Assembly (NCBI RefSeq): GCF_901827185.1
Contig: NZ_LR594671.1
Span: 5,016,001 to 5,080,000, forward strand
Origin: Variovorax sp. PBL-E5
Lineage (GTDB): Bacteria > Pseudomonadota > Gammaproteobacteria > Burkholderiales > Burkholderiaceae_C
Length of the DNA: 64,000 nucleotides
Direction of reading: 5' to 3'
The position numbers and the translations under genes were made by a program. Below are positions 7,551-16,103 of this stretch, in pieces. The stretch's first letter is position 1. The number at the start of each line of letters is the position of its first letter. The notes beneath the pieces were generated by a model. It saw only the letters and a program-made list of their open reading frames with translations. It did not search any database and was not told the origin of the DNA.

Positions 7551-8869
7551 TCGTCGTCATCATCTTCATCGAAAGGTGCAAACGGATCGGATCGGAAGCT
7601 CGAAATAAGGCGGTCCCGCGTGTACCAGCGCACCTGCCCAAGTCCCGTCGCCTTGACGAAGACCCCAAATGGGCAAAGCTTCTTCCGCCTGGCCCTCCGG
7701 AACGGCGCCTCTATGCAATCGATCTCGTCGACTAGGGAAGGCGCATCGACTTCACACATCGAGTACAGGGGACATGTTGTCTCCTCGCGCTTCAAATACT
7801 CGGGAAATTCATACGCCAGCAGCAGCTGTATGAATTGGTCCTTGGACGTGGCATCGCCGACGGAGGTGCCCAAGCTATGCACCTTGTTTTGCACCAGTGG
7901 TACGCCCACCCTATTCAGTATTTTTTGTATCGAGAAACGGAACTCCTCGGTTTCCATCGAGTAGAGGGCCGCGAACAGGCCTCGTCCCGACAGCGCCTCC
8001 TTGGCGTACGTTAGGGCCCCGTCGAGCCAAGCGTAAATCGCAGGAAATGCATCTGGATGGAACTGATTCTGCAGGGTCTCGCGCAGTTCCGAATAGCGTT
8101 GGTCTAGCTTGTCAGAAATGGTCCTGGAGGGCACCCCCCGCGCATCCCATTCGAGACGAAGGAGATGATCAACAAATGCATCATCGTCGCCACGATCCTT
8201 CTCTAGGAATCTACCCTGCAGTATGTCCTCGATAATCACCATCAATCGGCGTGCCGGATTGTCATTTGCGAGACAATACTCCGCCAGCGCCACCCGTTTT
8301 ACGTCACTCAAGTGCGACAGGCGTTTGTGTTCCAACACCAAGTCGACTGATCGGTATGGCAAGTCGGGTGGGGTAATTTGACCAGGAAAATGGCGCAACT
8401 CGATCTTGGAAGCGATGTACTCCAGTAGATCGCGGGCACCGAAGTGGTAGTCGCCCACGTTGTCGCCCGACAGAACGTACTTCTGCAGCCTGTACTCCTT
8501 GCCGTCCACCGATTCCTCGATCATGTCGATGCGGTGAATGGCGGCGACACTGCGGTGAAACGAACACGCGCCCCATGTGGTTTCTGCGATCCGCTTAGTT
8601 AGTTCCACCTCTTCGCCGGAAGCCTCACTCGGGAGGCGTATCTCTCCGGACTGTCTTGCTTGATTGATCAGCAAGAGGAACGTCTCCATGCGGACCATGT
8701 TCTCCCTCATGCAGTAAGGCAAGACCAGATCCTGAAGCAGGTGAATGTATTCGTGGAAGAAAGTGGACTCGTTCTTCTCGAGCAGTTCCTCCGGCGGGTG
8801 GTCCGCGTCGATCCGGATGATGAAGTACGCAGGCTCGTACTCGCCCGCCGCAGCGCTCTTTAGAAACAT
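7547..8869 (-). CDS. HExxH metallopeptidase-like protein of unknown function
   Basis: I do not recognise a named family for this 440-residue protein. Near the N-terminus it has FFHEYIHLLQD, a HExxH zinc-peptidase motif (H39, E40, H43). Near the C-terminus it has four cysteines spaced C-x5-C-x12-C-x13-C, which could bind a metal or an iron-sulfur cluster. It ends in an acidic DEDDDDE tail. The start ATG 8869 has GAGG 7 nt upstream and begins the conserved-looking part; an open frame reaches 8965. It is the first gene of the four-gene block and overlaps the glycosylase-like gene by ATGA. A protease sensor or activator role is possible but unproven. Confidence 0.68.
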   Translation of the reverse strand: MFLKSAAAGEYEPAYFIIRIDADHPPEELLEKNESTFFHEYIHLLQDLVLPYCMRENMVRMETFLLLINQARQSGEIRLPSEASGEEVELTKRIAETTWGACSFHRSVAAIHRIDMIEESVDGKEYRLQKYVLSGDNVGDYHFGARDLLEYIASKIELRHFPGQITPPDLPYRSVDLVLEHKRLSHLSDVKRVALAEYCLANDNPARRLMVIIEDILQGRFLEKDRGDDDAFVDHLLRLEWDARGVPSRTISDKLDQRYSELRETLQNQFHPDAFPAIYAWLDGALTYAKEALSGRGLFAALYSMETEEFRFSIQKILNRVGVPLVQNKVHSLGTSVGDATSKDQFIQLLLAYEFPEYLKREETTCPLYSMCEVDAPSLVDEIDCIEAPFRRARRKKLCPFGVFVKATGLGQVRWYTRDRLISSFRSDPFAPFDEDDDDE

Positions 8870-9003
8870 TTTCGTCCTCGCCTTTTCACCGAACTCGTGG
8901 GTGACACACCAGCCGAGTCTCTGTTGTCGACTCGCTTGAACATAGTAGCCTGACCCGAGAACCACGCTCCGCTACGCTGCGGTAGGTGGCAACGGTAGTG
9001 GCA
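8870..9003. promoter_or_regulatory. Divergent intergenic region between defence-like block and AlpA-like gene
   Basis: This 134-bp gap is the only space upstream of the four-gene minus-strand block and also precedes the AlpA-like gene on the plus strand, so promoters for both should lie here. I could not pick out a convincing -35/-10 pair in either direction. Confidence 0.4.
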
Positions 9004-9282
9004 ATGTCGAATCATCGCGCCATGCTTATCTCAAATCATCTCATGCCGTTTCCGCGGCCCACTCCGTCTAAGGCTGCGCCCTCCGTCGCGCCAGCGTTTT
9101 ACCGACTGCGTGAAGTCAGTCGCATTTCCGCCCTGAGCCGCTCGACGATCTACCGTCGGATCGCAGAAGGCCGGTTCCCGCCACCAGTGACGCTGGGTGG
9201 CCGCGCTTCGGGCTGGGCGCGTGAAGCCCTCCAGGCTTGGATTGACGACCCGGAGGCCTACCGCTTCACGCCGCCATCGTGA
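9004..9282 (+). CDS. AlpA-family transcriptional regulator / excisionase-like protein
   Basis: The 92-residue product contains the winged-helix core of the AlpA/MerR-like phage regulators: FYRLREVSRISALSRSTIYR, then a G-x-F-P-x-P-V-x-L-G-G wing and W-AREALQAW. Members regulate or assist integrases of P4-like elements. It converges on the integrase gene, overlapping its stop by 17 nt, a typical placement in tRNA-integrated islands. ATG 9004 is my choice; GTG 8986, ATG 9022 and ATG 9043 are alternatives because none has a clear ribosome site. Confidence 0.78.
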   Translation: MSNHRAMLISNHLMPFPRPTPSKAAPSVAPAFYRLREVSRISALSRSTIYRRIAEGRFPPPVTLGGRASGWAREALQAWIDDPEAYRFTPPS

Positions 9283-10606
9283 TGGGAAAGTCGCTTCGTG
9301 CAGCCGGCATATGCGCATTGGCGCCGGCGGGATGCCCCACTCCTTCTAGTGGTAGGAGCAACGCAGTGCTTCCTGCTGCAAGCGTATCCAGCAGGTCGGC
9401 CCACTGCTGGACCATTTCGCGACGCTTTTGCAGGAACGTAGCCCGGTCATAGCTGCCTCCAAGCTCTTCGTCGGATACATGCGCAAGGTGGCGCTCAATC
9501 ACGTCGGCGTCGCAGTGCAAGAGTTCGCGGATCAGGGTCCGTGCAGTTGCCCGGAAACCATGGCCTGTGATGTCCTCCTGTGTGCTGTAGCCGAGCGTCC
9601 TCAAGGCGCTATTGATGGTGTTATCGCTCATGTACCGGGACGATTCTGATCGCTTCGCCATGTTGCGGAAGATCGGGCCAGTCGGCCCAGTGAGCGGATA
9701 GATCTCACGCAAGATCTCCATTCCTTGGCGTGGGACGGGCACTAAGTGTGCGGGCGTGCGGCTGTCGCGTTTTTTCCATTCGCGCAGCTTCATCTTTTCA
9801 GGTGGACACCGCCAGAGCTGGATATCGAAGTCCAAATCCTCCCAGTGGGCAAATCGGAGCTGCCCTGGTCGCTGAAAAAGCATTGGCATCAGTCGCAGTG
9901 CGGCTCGCGTCAGAACGTGACCCTTGTAGCCATGGATATCACGCAGGAGCTGCCCGAGTCGGTGCGGGTCCGTAATGGCGGCAAAGTGACGCGCACGTGG
10001 CGGAGGCAGCCCTCCGGTACGGCTATTGACGAAGTTCTTGGCCGGCTCCAGTGCGCCTACGTCCACTGCGTACTGGAACACCTGCTGCACGGCCTCTCGG
10101 ACGCGCTGGGCAGTTTCAAGGTGTCCGCGTTCCTTGATACGGTGCAGGCAGCGTACTAGTTCCGTCGGAAGAATCTTGTCCATCTGCCGGTCTCCCTGCC
10201 ACGGGAAGATATGCAGCTCCAAGTGACGGATCACCTTTTCGGCGTAGCCGTCGGACCATTGCCGGTCCTTCTTGGCCTGGGCGTGCCAAGCGCGGGCGGT
10301 AAGCTCCAGGGTGTTCAGTTGGGCGACCCGCGCCCGTTCCTGCTCCTGCCTGCGTGCCTCCTTCGGATCGGTGCCGCAAGCGAGCTTCTCGGCCTCCGCA
10401 CGCACCTTCTTCCGGGCAGTGGCCAGTGAAACTGTCGGATAACTTCCCAGGCTGAGCTTGCCGGGCTTGCCAGCCTGCTGATATCGATAGATCCAGGCTT
10501 TGCCGCTTGTACGCACGCGGAGGTAAAGGCCCTCCCCGTCCGAAAGCATGTATTCGCTGTCGCGCGGCTCGGCCGCCTTGACCAGAAGGTCGTTTAAGAC
10601 TCCCAC
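9266..10606 (-). CDS. Tyrosine-type site-specific integrase (DUF4102/P4 family)
   Basis: This 446-residue recombinase has a DUF4102 N-terminal arm-binding domain (about 1-90, LSDGEGLYLRVRTSG), a core-binding domain, and a catalytic domain with the first arginine near RPGQLRFAHWEDLD, the H-x-x-R box HGFRATARTL, the HLAH segment and the nucleophile region GGSYDRATF. It would insert and excise the island at the adjacent tRNA-Phe 3' end. I prefer GTG 10606, preceded by GGGGG, over the upstream TTG 10669, because the extra residues only translate the repeated DNA upstream. The catalytic set appears complete, so the island may still move. Confidence 0.92.
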   Translation of the reverse strand: MGVLNDLLVKAAEPRDSEYMLSDGEGLYLRVRTSGKAWIYRYQQAGKPGKLSLGSYPTVSLATARKKVRAEAEKLACGTDPKEARRQEQERARVAQLNTLELTARAWHAQAKKDRQWSDGYAEKVIRHLELHIFPWQGDRQMDKILPTELVRCLHRIKERGHLETAQRVREAVQQVFQYAVDVGALEPAKNFVNSRTGGLPPPRARHFAAITDPHRLGQLLRDIHGYKGHVLTRAALRLMPMLFQRPGQLRFAHWEDLDFDIQLWRCPPEKMKLREWKKRDSRTPAHLVPVPRQGMEILREIYPLTGPTGPIFRNMAKRSESSRYMSDNTINSALRTLGYSTQEDITGHGFRATARTLIRELLHCDADVIERHLAHVSDEELGGSYDRATFLQKRREMVQQWADLLDTLAAGSTALLLPLEGVGHPAGANAHMPAARSDFPITMAA

Positions 10607-10666
10607 GTTGTACCCCCGAAAACAGAAATGTTGAAAAACAGTCTGGGGTACAACCTGGGGTACAAC
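10607..10666. repeat. Three copies of GGGGTACAAC before the integrase start
   Basis: CTGGGGTACAAC occurs twice in perfect tandem (10643-10654, 10655-10666). A third copy of the GGGGTACAAC core lies in the opposite orientation at 10607-10616, touching the integrase ribosome site. They are placed as arm-type integrase binding sites or an autoregulatory operator would be. Confidence 0.65.
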
Positions 10667-10778
10667 CAAGGATGGGACGTTCTGGAATTCGGAGATACCG
10701 CTTGAGCCGCCTTTTCAGGCTAAGTCCTTGATTTACAAGGACCCTTGAGCTGTCTTGGGATCTACTGAGAAAGAAAGA

Positions 10779-10854
10779 TGGTGGCCTGGGGCGGAATCGA
10801 ACCACCGACACGCGGATTTTCAATCCGCTGCTCTACCAACTGAGCTACCGGGCC
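10779..10854 (-). tRNA. tRNA-Phe (anticodon GAA), island insertion site
   Basis: The minus strand gives a complete 76-nt cloverleaf starting GGCCCGGTAGCTC and ending GGGGCCACCA-type with an encoded CCA; the anticodon loop reads TTGAAAA. The integrase gene starts about 170 bp past its 3' end, so the gene's 3' end is the likely attachment site. No duplicate of this 3' end was found inside the window. Confidence 0.95.
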
Positions 10855-10936
10855 ATGTACGCTTCGGTGACCGAACAATCAGTGGCGGTCTCGAAAGACT
10901 CGACCGGCGTTTCGGGCCTTGGCGTGCAGCCGGCGA

Positions 10937-11632
10937 TTATACATTGCCGCGCCGGCCTCTCGACAGGTCGACGCCAAGTTGCTTGAGCTTGCGGTAGAGA
11001 TGGGTGCGTTCGAGGCCGGTCTTTTCCGCCACCCTCGTCATCGATCCGTTCTCCATCGCCAGATGGAACTCGAAGTACGCCTTCTCGAAGCCGTCGCGCG
11101 CATCGCGCAGCGGGCGGTCGAGGTCGAAGCTCTGGACGGAGTGCGGCCCCGGATCGGGCAAAGGCGCCGCAGACGCCGGGGGCACCAGCGCGCTGTCACC
11201 GACGGTCGTCACCACGGCGGCAAAGCCGCTCGCTGCCGGCACCACGCTCGCCGCGGCACGGCGCGCGCTCTCGCGCGCCAGACCCTGTTCGACCGCCTTC
11301 AGCAGCTTCTGCAAGGTGATGGGTTTTTCGAGGAATGCAAAGGCGCCGATGCGCGTGGCGTCGACCGCGGTGTCGATCGTCGCATGGCCGCTCATCATGA
11401 CGACGGGCATGCTCAGCAGGCCGGCGGCAGCCCACTCCTTGAGCAGCGTCACGCCGTCGGTGTCGGGCATCCAGATGTCGAGCAGCACGAGGTCGGGGCG
11501 GGCGCGCTGTCGGGCGGCGCGCGCCTCGGCCGCGTTCTCGGCGAGTTCGACGTTGTGGCCTTCGTCATTGAGAATTTCGAAGAGCAGGTCCCGAATGCCC
11601 AGCTCATCGTCGACCACGAGAATGTTTGCCAT
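10937..11632 (-). CDS. NtrX-like response regulator lacking the AAA+ domain
   Basis: The 231-residue product has an N-terminal receiver domain (D8, D9, phospho-acceptor D52, conserved lysine in LEKPI near 103), a low-complexity Ala/Pro linker (about 125-175), and a C-terminal Fis-type helix-turn-helix (about 190-228, AEKTGLERTHLYRKLKQLG). The central sigma-54-activating ATPase domain of NtrX is missing, so it cannot remodel sigma-54 polymerase in the usual way and may bind DNA as a simple activator or repressor. It follows the NtrY-like kinase gene by 82 bp on the same strand and is surely its partner. Confidence 0.85.
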   Translation of the reverse strand: MANILVVDDELGIRDLLFEILNDEGHNVELAENAAEARAARQRARPDLVLLDIWMPDTDGVTLLKEWAAAGLLSMPVVMMSGHATIDTAVDATRIGAFAFLEKPITLQKLLKAVEQGLARESARRAAASVVPAASGFAAVVTTVGDSALVPPASAAPLPDPGPHSVQSFDLDRPLRDARDGFEKAYFEFHLAMENGSMTRVAEKTGLERTHLYRKLKQLGVDLSRGRRGNV

Positions 11633-11714
11633 GAGTGCCTGAGTTGTGCGCTGCTATTTATGGAGTGATGCGATGCGTCCGCTCGCCGGCTCGCCGCCGC
11701 GTTTGCACAGACGC

Positions 11715-14042
11715 TCAGGCAGTGGACGGCTTCGAATCTTCGGTGTAAGCGACCGCTCCTCGCGGCTCTGCTGCAAGCGCGAATGATAGCGAGACTTGCG
11801 CCCCGGCTACAGCCCCCTCGACTATGCGATTGGAAAGTTCGATGCGCGCGCCGTGCTCGTCGGCGATTTTCTTGACCACCGCCAGGCCGAGCCCGGTGCC
11901 CTTGGTCTTCGTCGTGACGTACGGTTCGAAGGCTCGCTTGAGAATGTTGTCGGCGAAGCCCGGCCCGTTGTCCTGCACGGTGAGGCGCACGCGCTGGCCC
12001 GAATCGCCAAGCCGGGTGCGGATGATGACTTCGCCCCTGCGGCCATGGCCGCTGACCGCGGCCTCGGCCGCATCCTGGGCGTTCTGCAGCAGGTTGTGGA
12101 TGATCTGCCGGATCTGCTGCGCATCGCCGCGGATCGGCGGGCAACGCTCGTCCAGTTCGGAATGCAGTGCAATGGGTGCGTTCTCTGCGGCGTAGAGCTG
12201 CAGCACGTCCGTCACCAGCGCGTTCAGATCGACCGGCTTCAGATCGGCCGCGGGCAGGCGGGCGTAGTCGCGGAACTCGTTGACCAGGCGCTTCATCGCA
12301 TCGACCTGGTCGACGATGGTCTTGACCGACTTGGTGAGGATCGCCTGCTCGGGCGGATCGACCTTGCCGGAGAGTTTCATCTCGAGGCGCTCGGCCGACA
12401 GCTGGATCGGCGTCAGCGGATTCTTGATCTCGTGGGCAAGGCGTCGCGCCACCTCGCCCCAGGCCTGGGCGCGCTGCGCCGAGACGATCTCGGAGATGTC
12501 GTCGAACACCAGCAGCCTTGCCGCTTCCGGCAGCGCGGCGCCGCGGGCGACGATATTGATGGTGTCCTGCGACATCCCTTCGCCGTCCGGATGAAGTTCG
12601 AACGCGTGCTGCCAGTGGTCGAGTCCGTGCTGCAGGCGCTCGACCTCGAACTCGTCGAACTGCTGCTGCACGCCCTGCGCGAATTCGATCAAGCCCGGCA
12701 CTTCGGCCAGCGGCTGGCCCTCGTAGGCCGCCAGCGGCGCGCGCAGGACGCGGGTCGCGCCCGGATTGGTCGATATCACCACGCCCCGGGCGTCGAGCAC
12801 GATCACGCCCGAAGTCAGGTTGTCGAGGATGGTCTGCAGGTTGGAGCGCGCGGCATCGAGCTCGCCCATGGTCTGCTCGATCGCACCGCGCGCATCGGCC
12901 AGCTGCTGGGTCATGACGGCGAACGAGCGCGTGAGGCCGCCGAGCTCGTCTTTGCCTTGCAGCACCGCCGTCGGCCGCAGATCGCCGGCGGCGACCTGGC
13001 GAACGCCGTCGGCCAGCACCAGGAGCGGCCGCGCGAGCTGGTTGCCGAACAGGACGGCAAGCAGTACGGCACCGAACACGGCGAGGAACAGCGTCAGCGT
13101 GAGCGTGCCGATGTACATCCGGCGCAGGCCTTCGCGCCCGAGCGCCCTTTCCTGGTATTCGCGATTGGCTTCCTGCACGGCCAGTGCGTTGGCCACGATC
13201 GCCGGCGGCAGCGGCAAGGTGATCTGCAGGAATCGAGGCTCGGTGTTGAACTCGAATCCCGTCCGCTGCACCAGCGCGAGCGATCGCACGCTGGCGGGCG
13301 GTGGCGCTGCCGCACCCGGCGCGGGCGCCTCGTCGAGCCCTTCGATGTGGGCGATCGCCCGATCGGCGCGCACCTGGCGAAACTGCTGCTGCGTCGGCCG
13401 CTCGGGATTGAGCTGGAAGCGGGACGTGCCCGCGCCCGCCACCTGCTGGCCGCTGCCGGTCCACAGCACGACGTCGCTGGCGCCCAGCTGATCGCGGATG
13501 CGTTCGAGCACGAGGCCGGCGCGGGTGTCCGGCACGTCGACCAGTTGAAGGCTTGCCGTGCGCGTCTTGCTCACGAGATCGTCGGACAGCGAATCCAGCG
13601 TGGCGCGGCCCAGGTTCAGGCCGGCATCGAGCGCGCCTTCGACCTTGACGTCGAACCAGCTCTCGATCGACCGGGCTACGAACTGATAGGACACGACATA
13701 CACCAGCACGCCGGGCACCACGCCGACCAGCGCGAAGATGGCGGCCAGCTTGATCAGCAGGCGGCTGCCGAACTTGCCCTGGCGCAGGCGCCGCAGCAGC
13801 CGGAACGCGACCCATCCGATCACCAGGATCAGCACCACCGCGACGATCACGTTGATGCCGAAGAGGCGCGCGTAGTTGCGCTCGTAGAACGCGCGGTTGT
13901 TGGTGGCCTGGGCCAGCAGGAACATGAGCACGAGGCCGATGGCGGTCACCAGCGCGGCCGTGACGCCCAGCGCCCAGCGCACGGCGCGGGAACGGCGTTT
14001 CGGCGCCGCCGCGGTGGCGGCGCCGCGCGGACCGGTGCTCAT
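11715..14042 (-). CDS. NtrY-like membrane sensor histidine kinase
   Basis: A 775-residue kinase. The N-terminus (about 20-160) holds several hydrophobic membrane segments, followed by a periplasmic region, another membrane helix (about 305-330), a HAMP domain, a PAS domain, the HisKA box LAHEIKNPLTPIQ with H537, and a HATPase domain with an N box near N654, DNGPGF near 691 and KGTGLGLAVVKK. It would sense an envelope or nitrogen/redox signal and phosphorylate the short NtrX-like protein downstream. Its start overlaps the stop of the DUF4390 gene by 4 nt, so it belongs to one operon with it. Confidence 0.88.
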   Translation of the reverse strand: MSTGPRGAATAAAPKRRSRAVRWALGVTAALVTAIGLVLMFLLAQATNNRAFYERNYARLFGINVIVAVVLILVIGWVAFRLLRRLRQGKFGSRLLIKLAAIFALVGVVPGVLVYVVSYQFVARSIESWFDVKVEGALDAGLNLGRATLDSLSDDLVSKTRTASLQLVDVPDTRAGLVLERIRDQLGASDVVLWTGSGQQVAGAGTSRFQLNPERPTQQQFRQVRADRAIAHIEGLDEAPAPGAAAPPPASVRSLALVQRTGFEFNTEPRFLQITLPLPPAIVANALAVQEANREYQERALGREGLRRMYIGTLTLTLFLAVFGAVLLAVLFGNQLARPLLVLADGVRQVAAGDLRPTAVLQGKDELGGLTRSFAVMTQQLADARGAIEQTMGELDAARSNLQTILDNLTSGVIVLDARGVVISTNPGATRVLRAPLAAYEGQPLAEVPGLIEFAQGVQQQFDEFEVERLQHGLDHWQHAFELHPDGEGMSQDTINIVARGAALPEAARLLVFDDISEIVSAQRAQAWGEVARRLAHEIKNPLTPIQLSAERLEMKLSGKVDPPEQAILTKSVKTIVDQVDAMKRLVNEFRDYARLPAADLKPVDLNALVTDVLQLYAAENAPIALHSELDERCPPIRGDAQQIRQIIHNLLQNAQDAAEAAVSGHGRRGEVIIRTRLGDSGQRVRLTVQDNGPGFADNILKRAFEPYVTTKTKGTGLGLAVVKKIADEHGARIELSNRIVEGAVAGAQVSLSFALAAEPRGAVAYTEDSKPSTA

Positions 14043-14698
14043 CGGCCCTTCTCCAGCGGCAGCCGGGCGCTGCGCTCGGCCGAGATGTTCCAGTCCGACT
14101 GGCCCACCGCACCGATCTGGAAGGGCCGCGGCAGCTGGGAGGTGTCGAGCCGGAAACGGAATGTCACGGGATGGGTCGCTTCGTCACCGATCTCGGACAT
14201 GTCGCCCAGTCGCAACCGGCCCACGCGCCGGATGGCATCGAGCGCATCCGGCAGCGTGTCGAAGTTCTGGTTGAGCGACACACCGAAACCCGCGTTGACG
14301 ATCGGCACCGGCGACACGTTGAGCCGCCAGCGGCGCGTGAGCGGCTGATAGGCCAGGCGCATGTAGCGCGTGACCTGCCCCACCTTGCGGTCGGTCCAGT
14401 ACCAGCGCTCCCGATAGAGCTCGGCCTCCGCCACGAAGTAGATCGCGATCCCCTTCTCGAGCACGTCTTCGACCAGGGGCGGGAGTTCGAACTGCACCTG
14501 GGCGGTCAGGTACACCCCGTCGTCGCCCTCGTCGAGCCGCAGGTGGGTGACCGAGGCGTCGCGCGACTGCGCCGACGCCTGTCCGGGCAGCCAGGCCAGG
14601 ACCGAGACGAGGAGCAACAGCACGACCAGCCAGGCCGGGCTGCGCCTTTCAGCGCGGCCGCTTTTCAAGCAGGGCGTAGAAGAAACCGTCGTGATCAC
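14039..14698 (-). CDS. DUF4390-domain exported protein
   Basis: The product has an N-terminal hydrophobic signal (AWLVVLLLLVSVLAWLPGQA, cleavage after A-S-A likely) and a DUF4390 domain with YFVAEAELYRERWYWTDRK and YRLAYQPLTRRWRLN-like segments. In Betaproteobacteria this family sits before ntrY, as here, and its molecular role is not known; a periplasmic accessory of the NtrY sensor is an inference from position. The GTG at 14698 was chosen; ATG 14707 is equally possible. Either start overlaps the end of rsmB by about 50 nt, so the genes are cotranscribed. Confidence 0.75.
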   Translation of the reverse strand: MITTVSSTPCLKSGRAERRSPAWLVVLLLLVSVLAWLPGQASAQSRDASVTHLRLDEGDDGVYLTAQVQFELPPLVEDVLEKGIAIYFVAEAELYRERWYWTDRKVGQVTRYMRLAYQPLTRRWRLNVSPVPIVNAGFGVSLNQNFDTLPDALDAIRRVGRLRLGDMSEIGDEATHPVTFRFRLDTSQLPRPFQIGAVGQSDWNISAERSARLPLEKGR

Positions 14699-16103
14699 CC
14701 AAGGCATTGTCCGGGACGCTGCGGGCATTCCCTCTGCTTTGAGGCAGCAAATGCCCCGGCGAGGGCAGCAAAGCAGCGTCGGTGTTGTGCGCAAGGAACG
14801 CATCGATCTGGTGCGCCCCCTCTTCCCGGAAGACGGAGCAGGTGCAGTAGAGCAGACGGCCGCCCGGCCGCACCAGGGGCCACAGGGCAGCCAGCAACAT
14901 GGCCTGCTGGAGCGCCAGCTGCTCGATATCGCTCTCGCGGCGCAGCCAACGCACGTCCGGATGGCGGCGCACGATGCCCGACGCGGTACAGGGTGCGTCG
15001 AGCAGGATGGCGTCGAAGGGCGTGCCGTCCCACCACTGCGCCGGGCGCGCGGCATCGGCCACGACGATCTTCGCGGCGAGGCCGAGCCGGCCCAGCGTCT
15101 CGTCGATGCGCCGGCTGCGTGCGGCATCGATTTCCAGCGCCGTGAGCTCGATGACGCCCGGACCCGCCACCTCGAGCAGATGAGCGGTCTTGCCGCCGGG
15201 CGCGGCGCAGGCATCGAGCACGCGCAGCGGCGCAGCAGTCCCTTTCGCTGCCTGGCCGAGGCCGCCGAGCAGCAGCGGCGCCGCGAGTTGCGCGGCGGCG
15301 TCCTGCACCGACCACTCGCCTTCGGCGAAGCCCGGCAGCTGATGAACCGGCCGCGCACGCCCCAGCTGCAGGCCGCTGGCGCCGACCCGGACCGCCGGCA
15401 CGTCCGCGATCTGCAGCCCTGCCATGCAGGACGCCATATCGGTCTTGCGCAGGTTGATGCGCAGCGTCATCGGCGCCTGCGTGTTGTCGGTCGCGAGCAC
15501 CTGCTGCCATTCGCGCGGATGGTCGCGCTTGAGCCGCTCGATCCACCATCGCGGATGGTTCCATTGCGCCACGGGCTCGCGCTCGGTGGCCGCCACCAGC
15601 TCGTCGCGCTCGCGCAGAAAACGCCGCAGGCAGGCATTGACGAAGCTGGCCTGCGCGCGCGTGCCCGGATTGCGCTTCGCGGCCTCGACTGCCTGATCGA
15701 CCAGCGTGAAGGGTTCGTACGGCGACAACGCCGCATCCCAGGCCAGCGCGAGCGCGGTGCAAAGCAGCGCGTCGGCCGCGGGCGGCGGCGTGCGCCTGGC
15801 CAGCTGACGGCGCAGCGCCTCGGCGCGGCCGAGCCAGCGCAGCACCTGGAAGCCGAGCGCCTGCACGCCCGCGCGCAAGCCTGGCTCGACGGCAGCGAAG
15901 GCGACCGAGCCCGACACGCCGTCGCGAATCGAAGCGATGGCGACGGCCGTCAACTGCAGTTGCCGCCAGAGCGGCGGCGACTGCGGCAATGCGACGGGAA
16001 AGGAGTCTGATGGATCTGGCAACTTGTTCCGATGGTAGAGGACCGATCTGGTCGGCACGCCGATCAACGCAGCGGCGCGGCCTGCCGCAGTTGCATGATC
16101 CAC
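14649..16103 (-). CDS. rsmB: 16S rRNA (cytosine-967-C5) methyltransferase RsmB
   Basis: A protein of up to 484 residues with an N-terminal NusB-like RNA-binding helical domain (about 35-190) and a C-terminal SAM-dependent methyltransferase domain. The SAM motif is DACAAPGGKTAHLLE, and the two catalytic cysteines lie in LLDAPCTASG and LLYCTCSVF. It methylates C967 of 16S rRNA with SAM. The chosen ATG makes it overlap the LemA-like gene by 40 nt; a start about 30 codons later is possible because those residues are poorly conserved-looking. It heads the rsmB-DUF4390-ntrYX run. Confidence 0.92.
   Translation of the reverse strand: MDHATAAGRAAALIGVPTRSVLYHRNKLPDPSDSFPVALPQSPPLWRQLQLTAVAIASIRDGVSGSVAFAAVEPGLRAGVQALGFQVLRWLGRAEALRRQLARRTPPPAADALLCTALALAWDAALSPYEPFTLVDQAVEAAKRNPGTRAQASFVNACLRRFLRERDELVAATEREPVAQWNHPRWWIERLKRDHPREWQQVLATDNTQAPMTLRINLRKTDMASCMAGLQIADVPAVRVGASGLQLGRARPVHQLPGFAEGEWSVQDAAAQLAAPLLLGGLGQAAKGTAAPLRVLDACAAPGGKTAHLLEVAGPGVIELTALEIDAARSRRIDETLGRLGLAAKIVVADAARPAQWWDGTPFDAILLDAPCTASGIVRRHPDVRWLRRESDIEQLALQQAMLLAALWPLVRPGGRLLYCTCSVFREEGAHQIDAFLAHNTDAALLPSPGHLLPQSRGNARSVPDNALGDHDGFFYALLEKRPR

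Noticed and set aside
1..10778. Second tRNA-Phe 3'-end repeat (far attachment site)
   Set aside because: No matching copy of the tRNA 3' end was seen in this interval, so no attachment site is annotated on the left.
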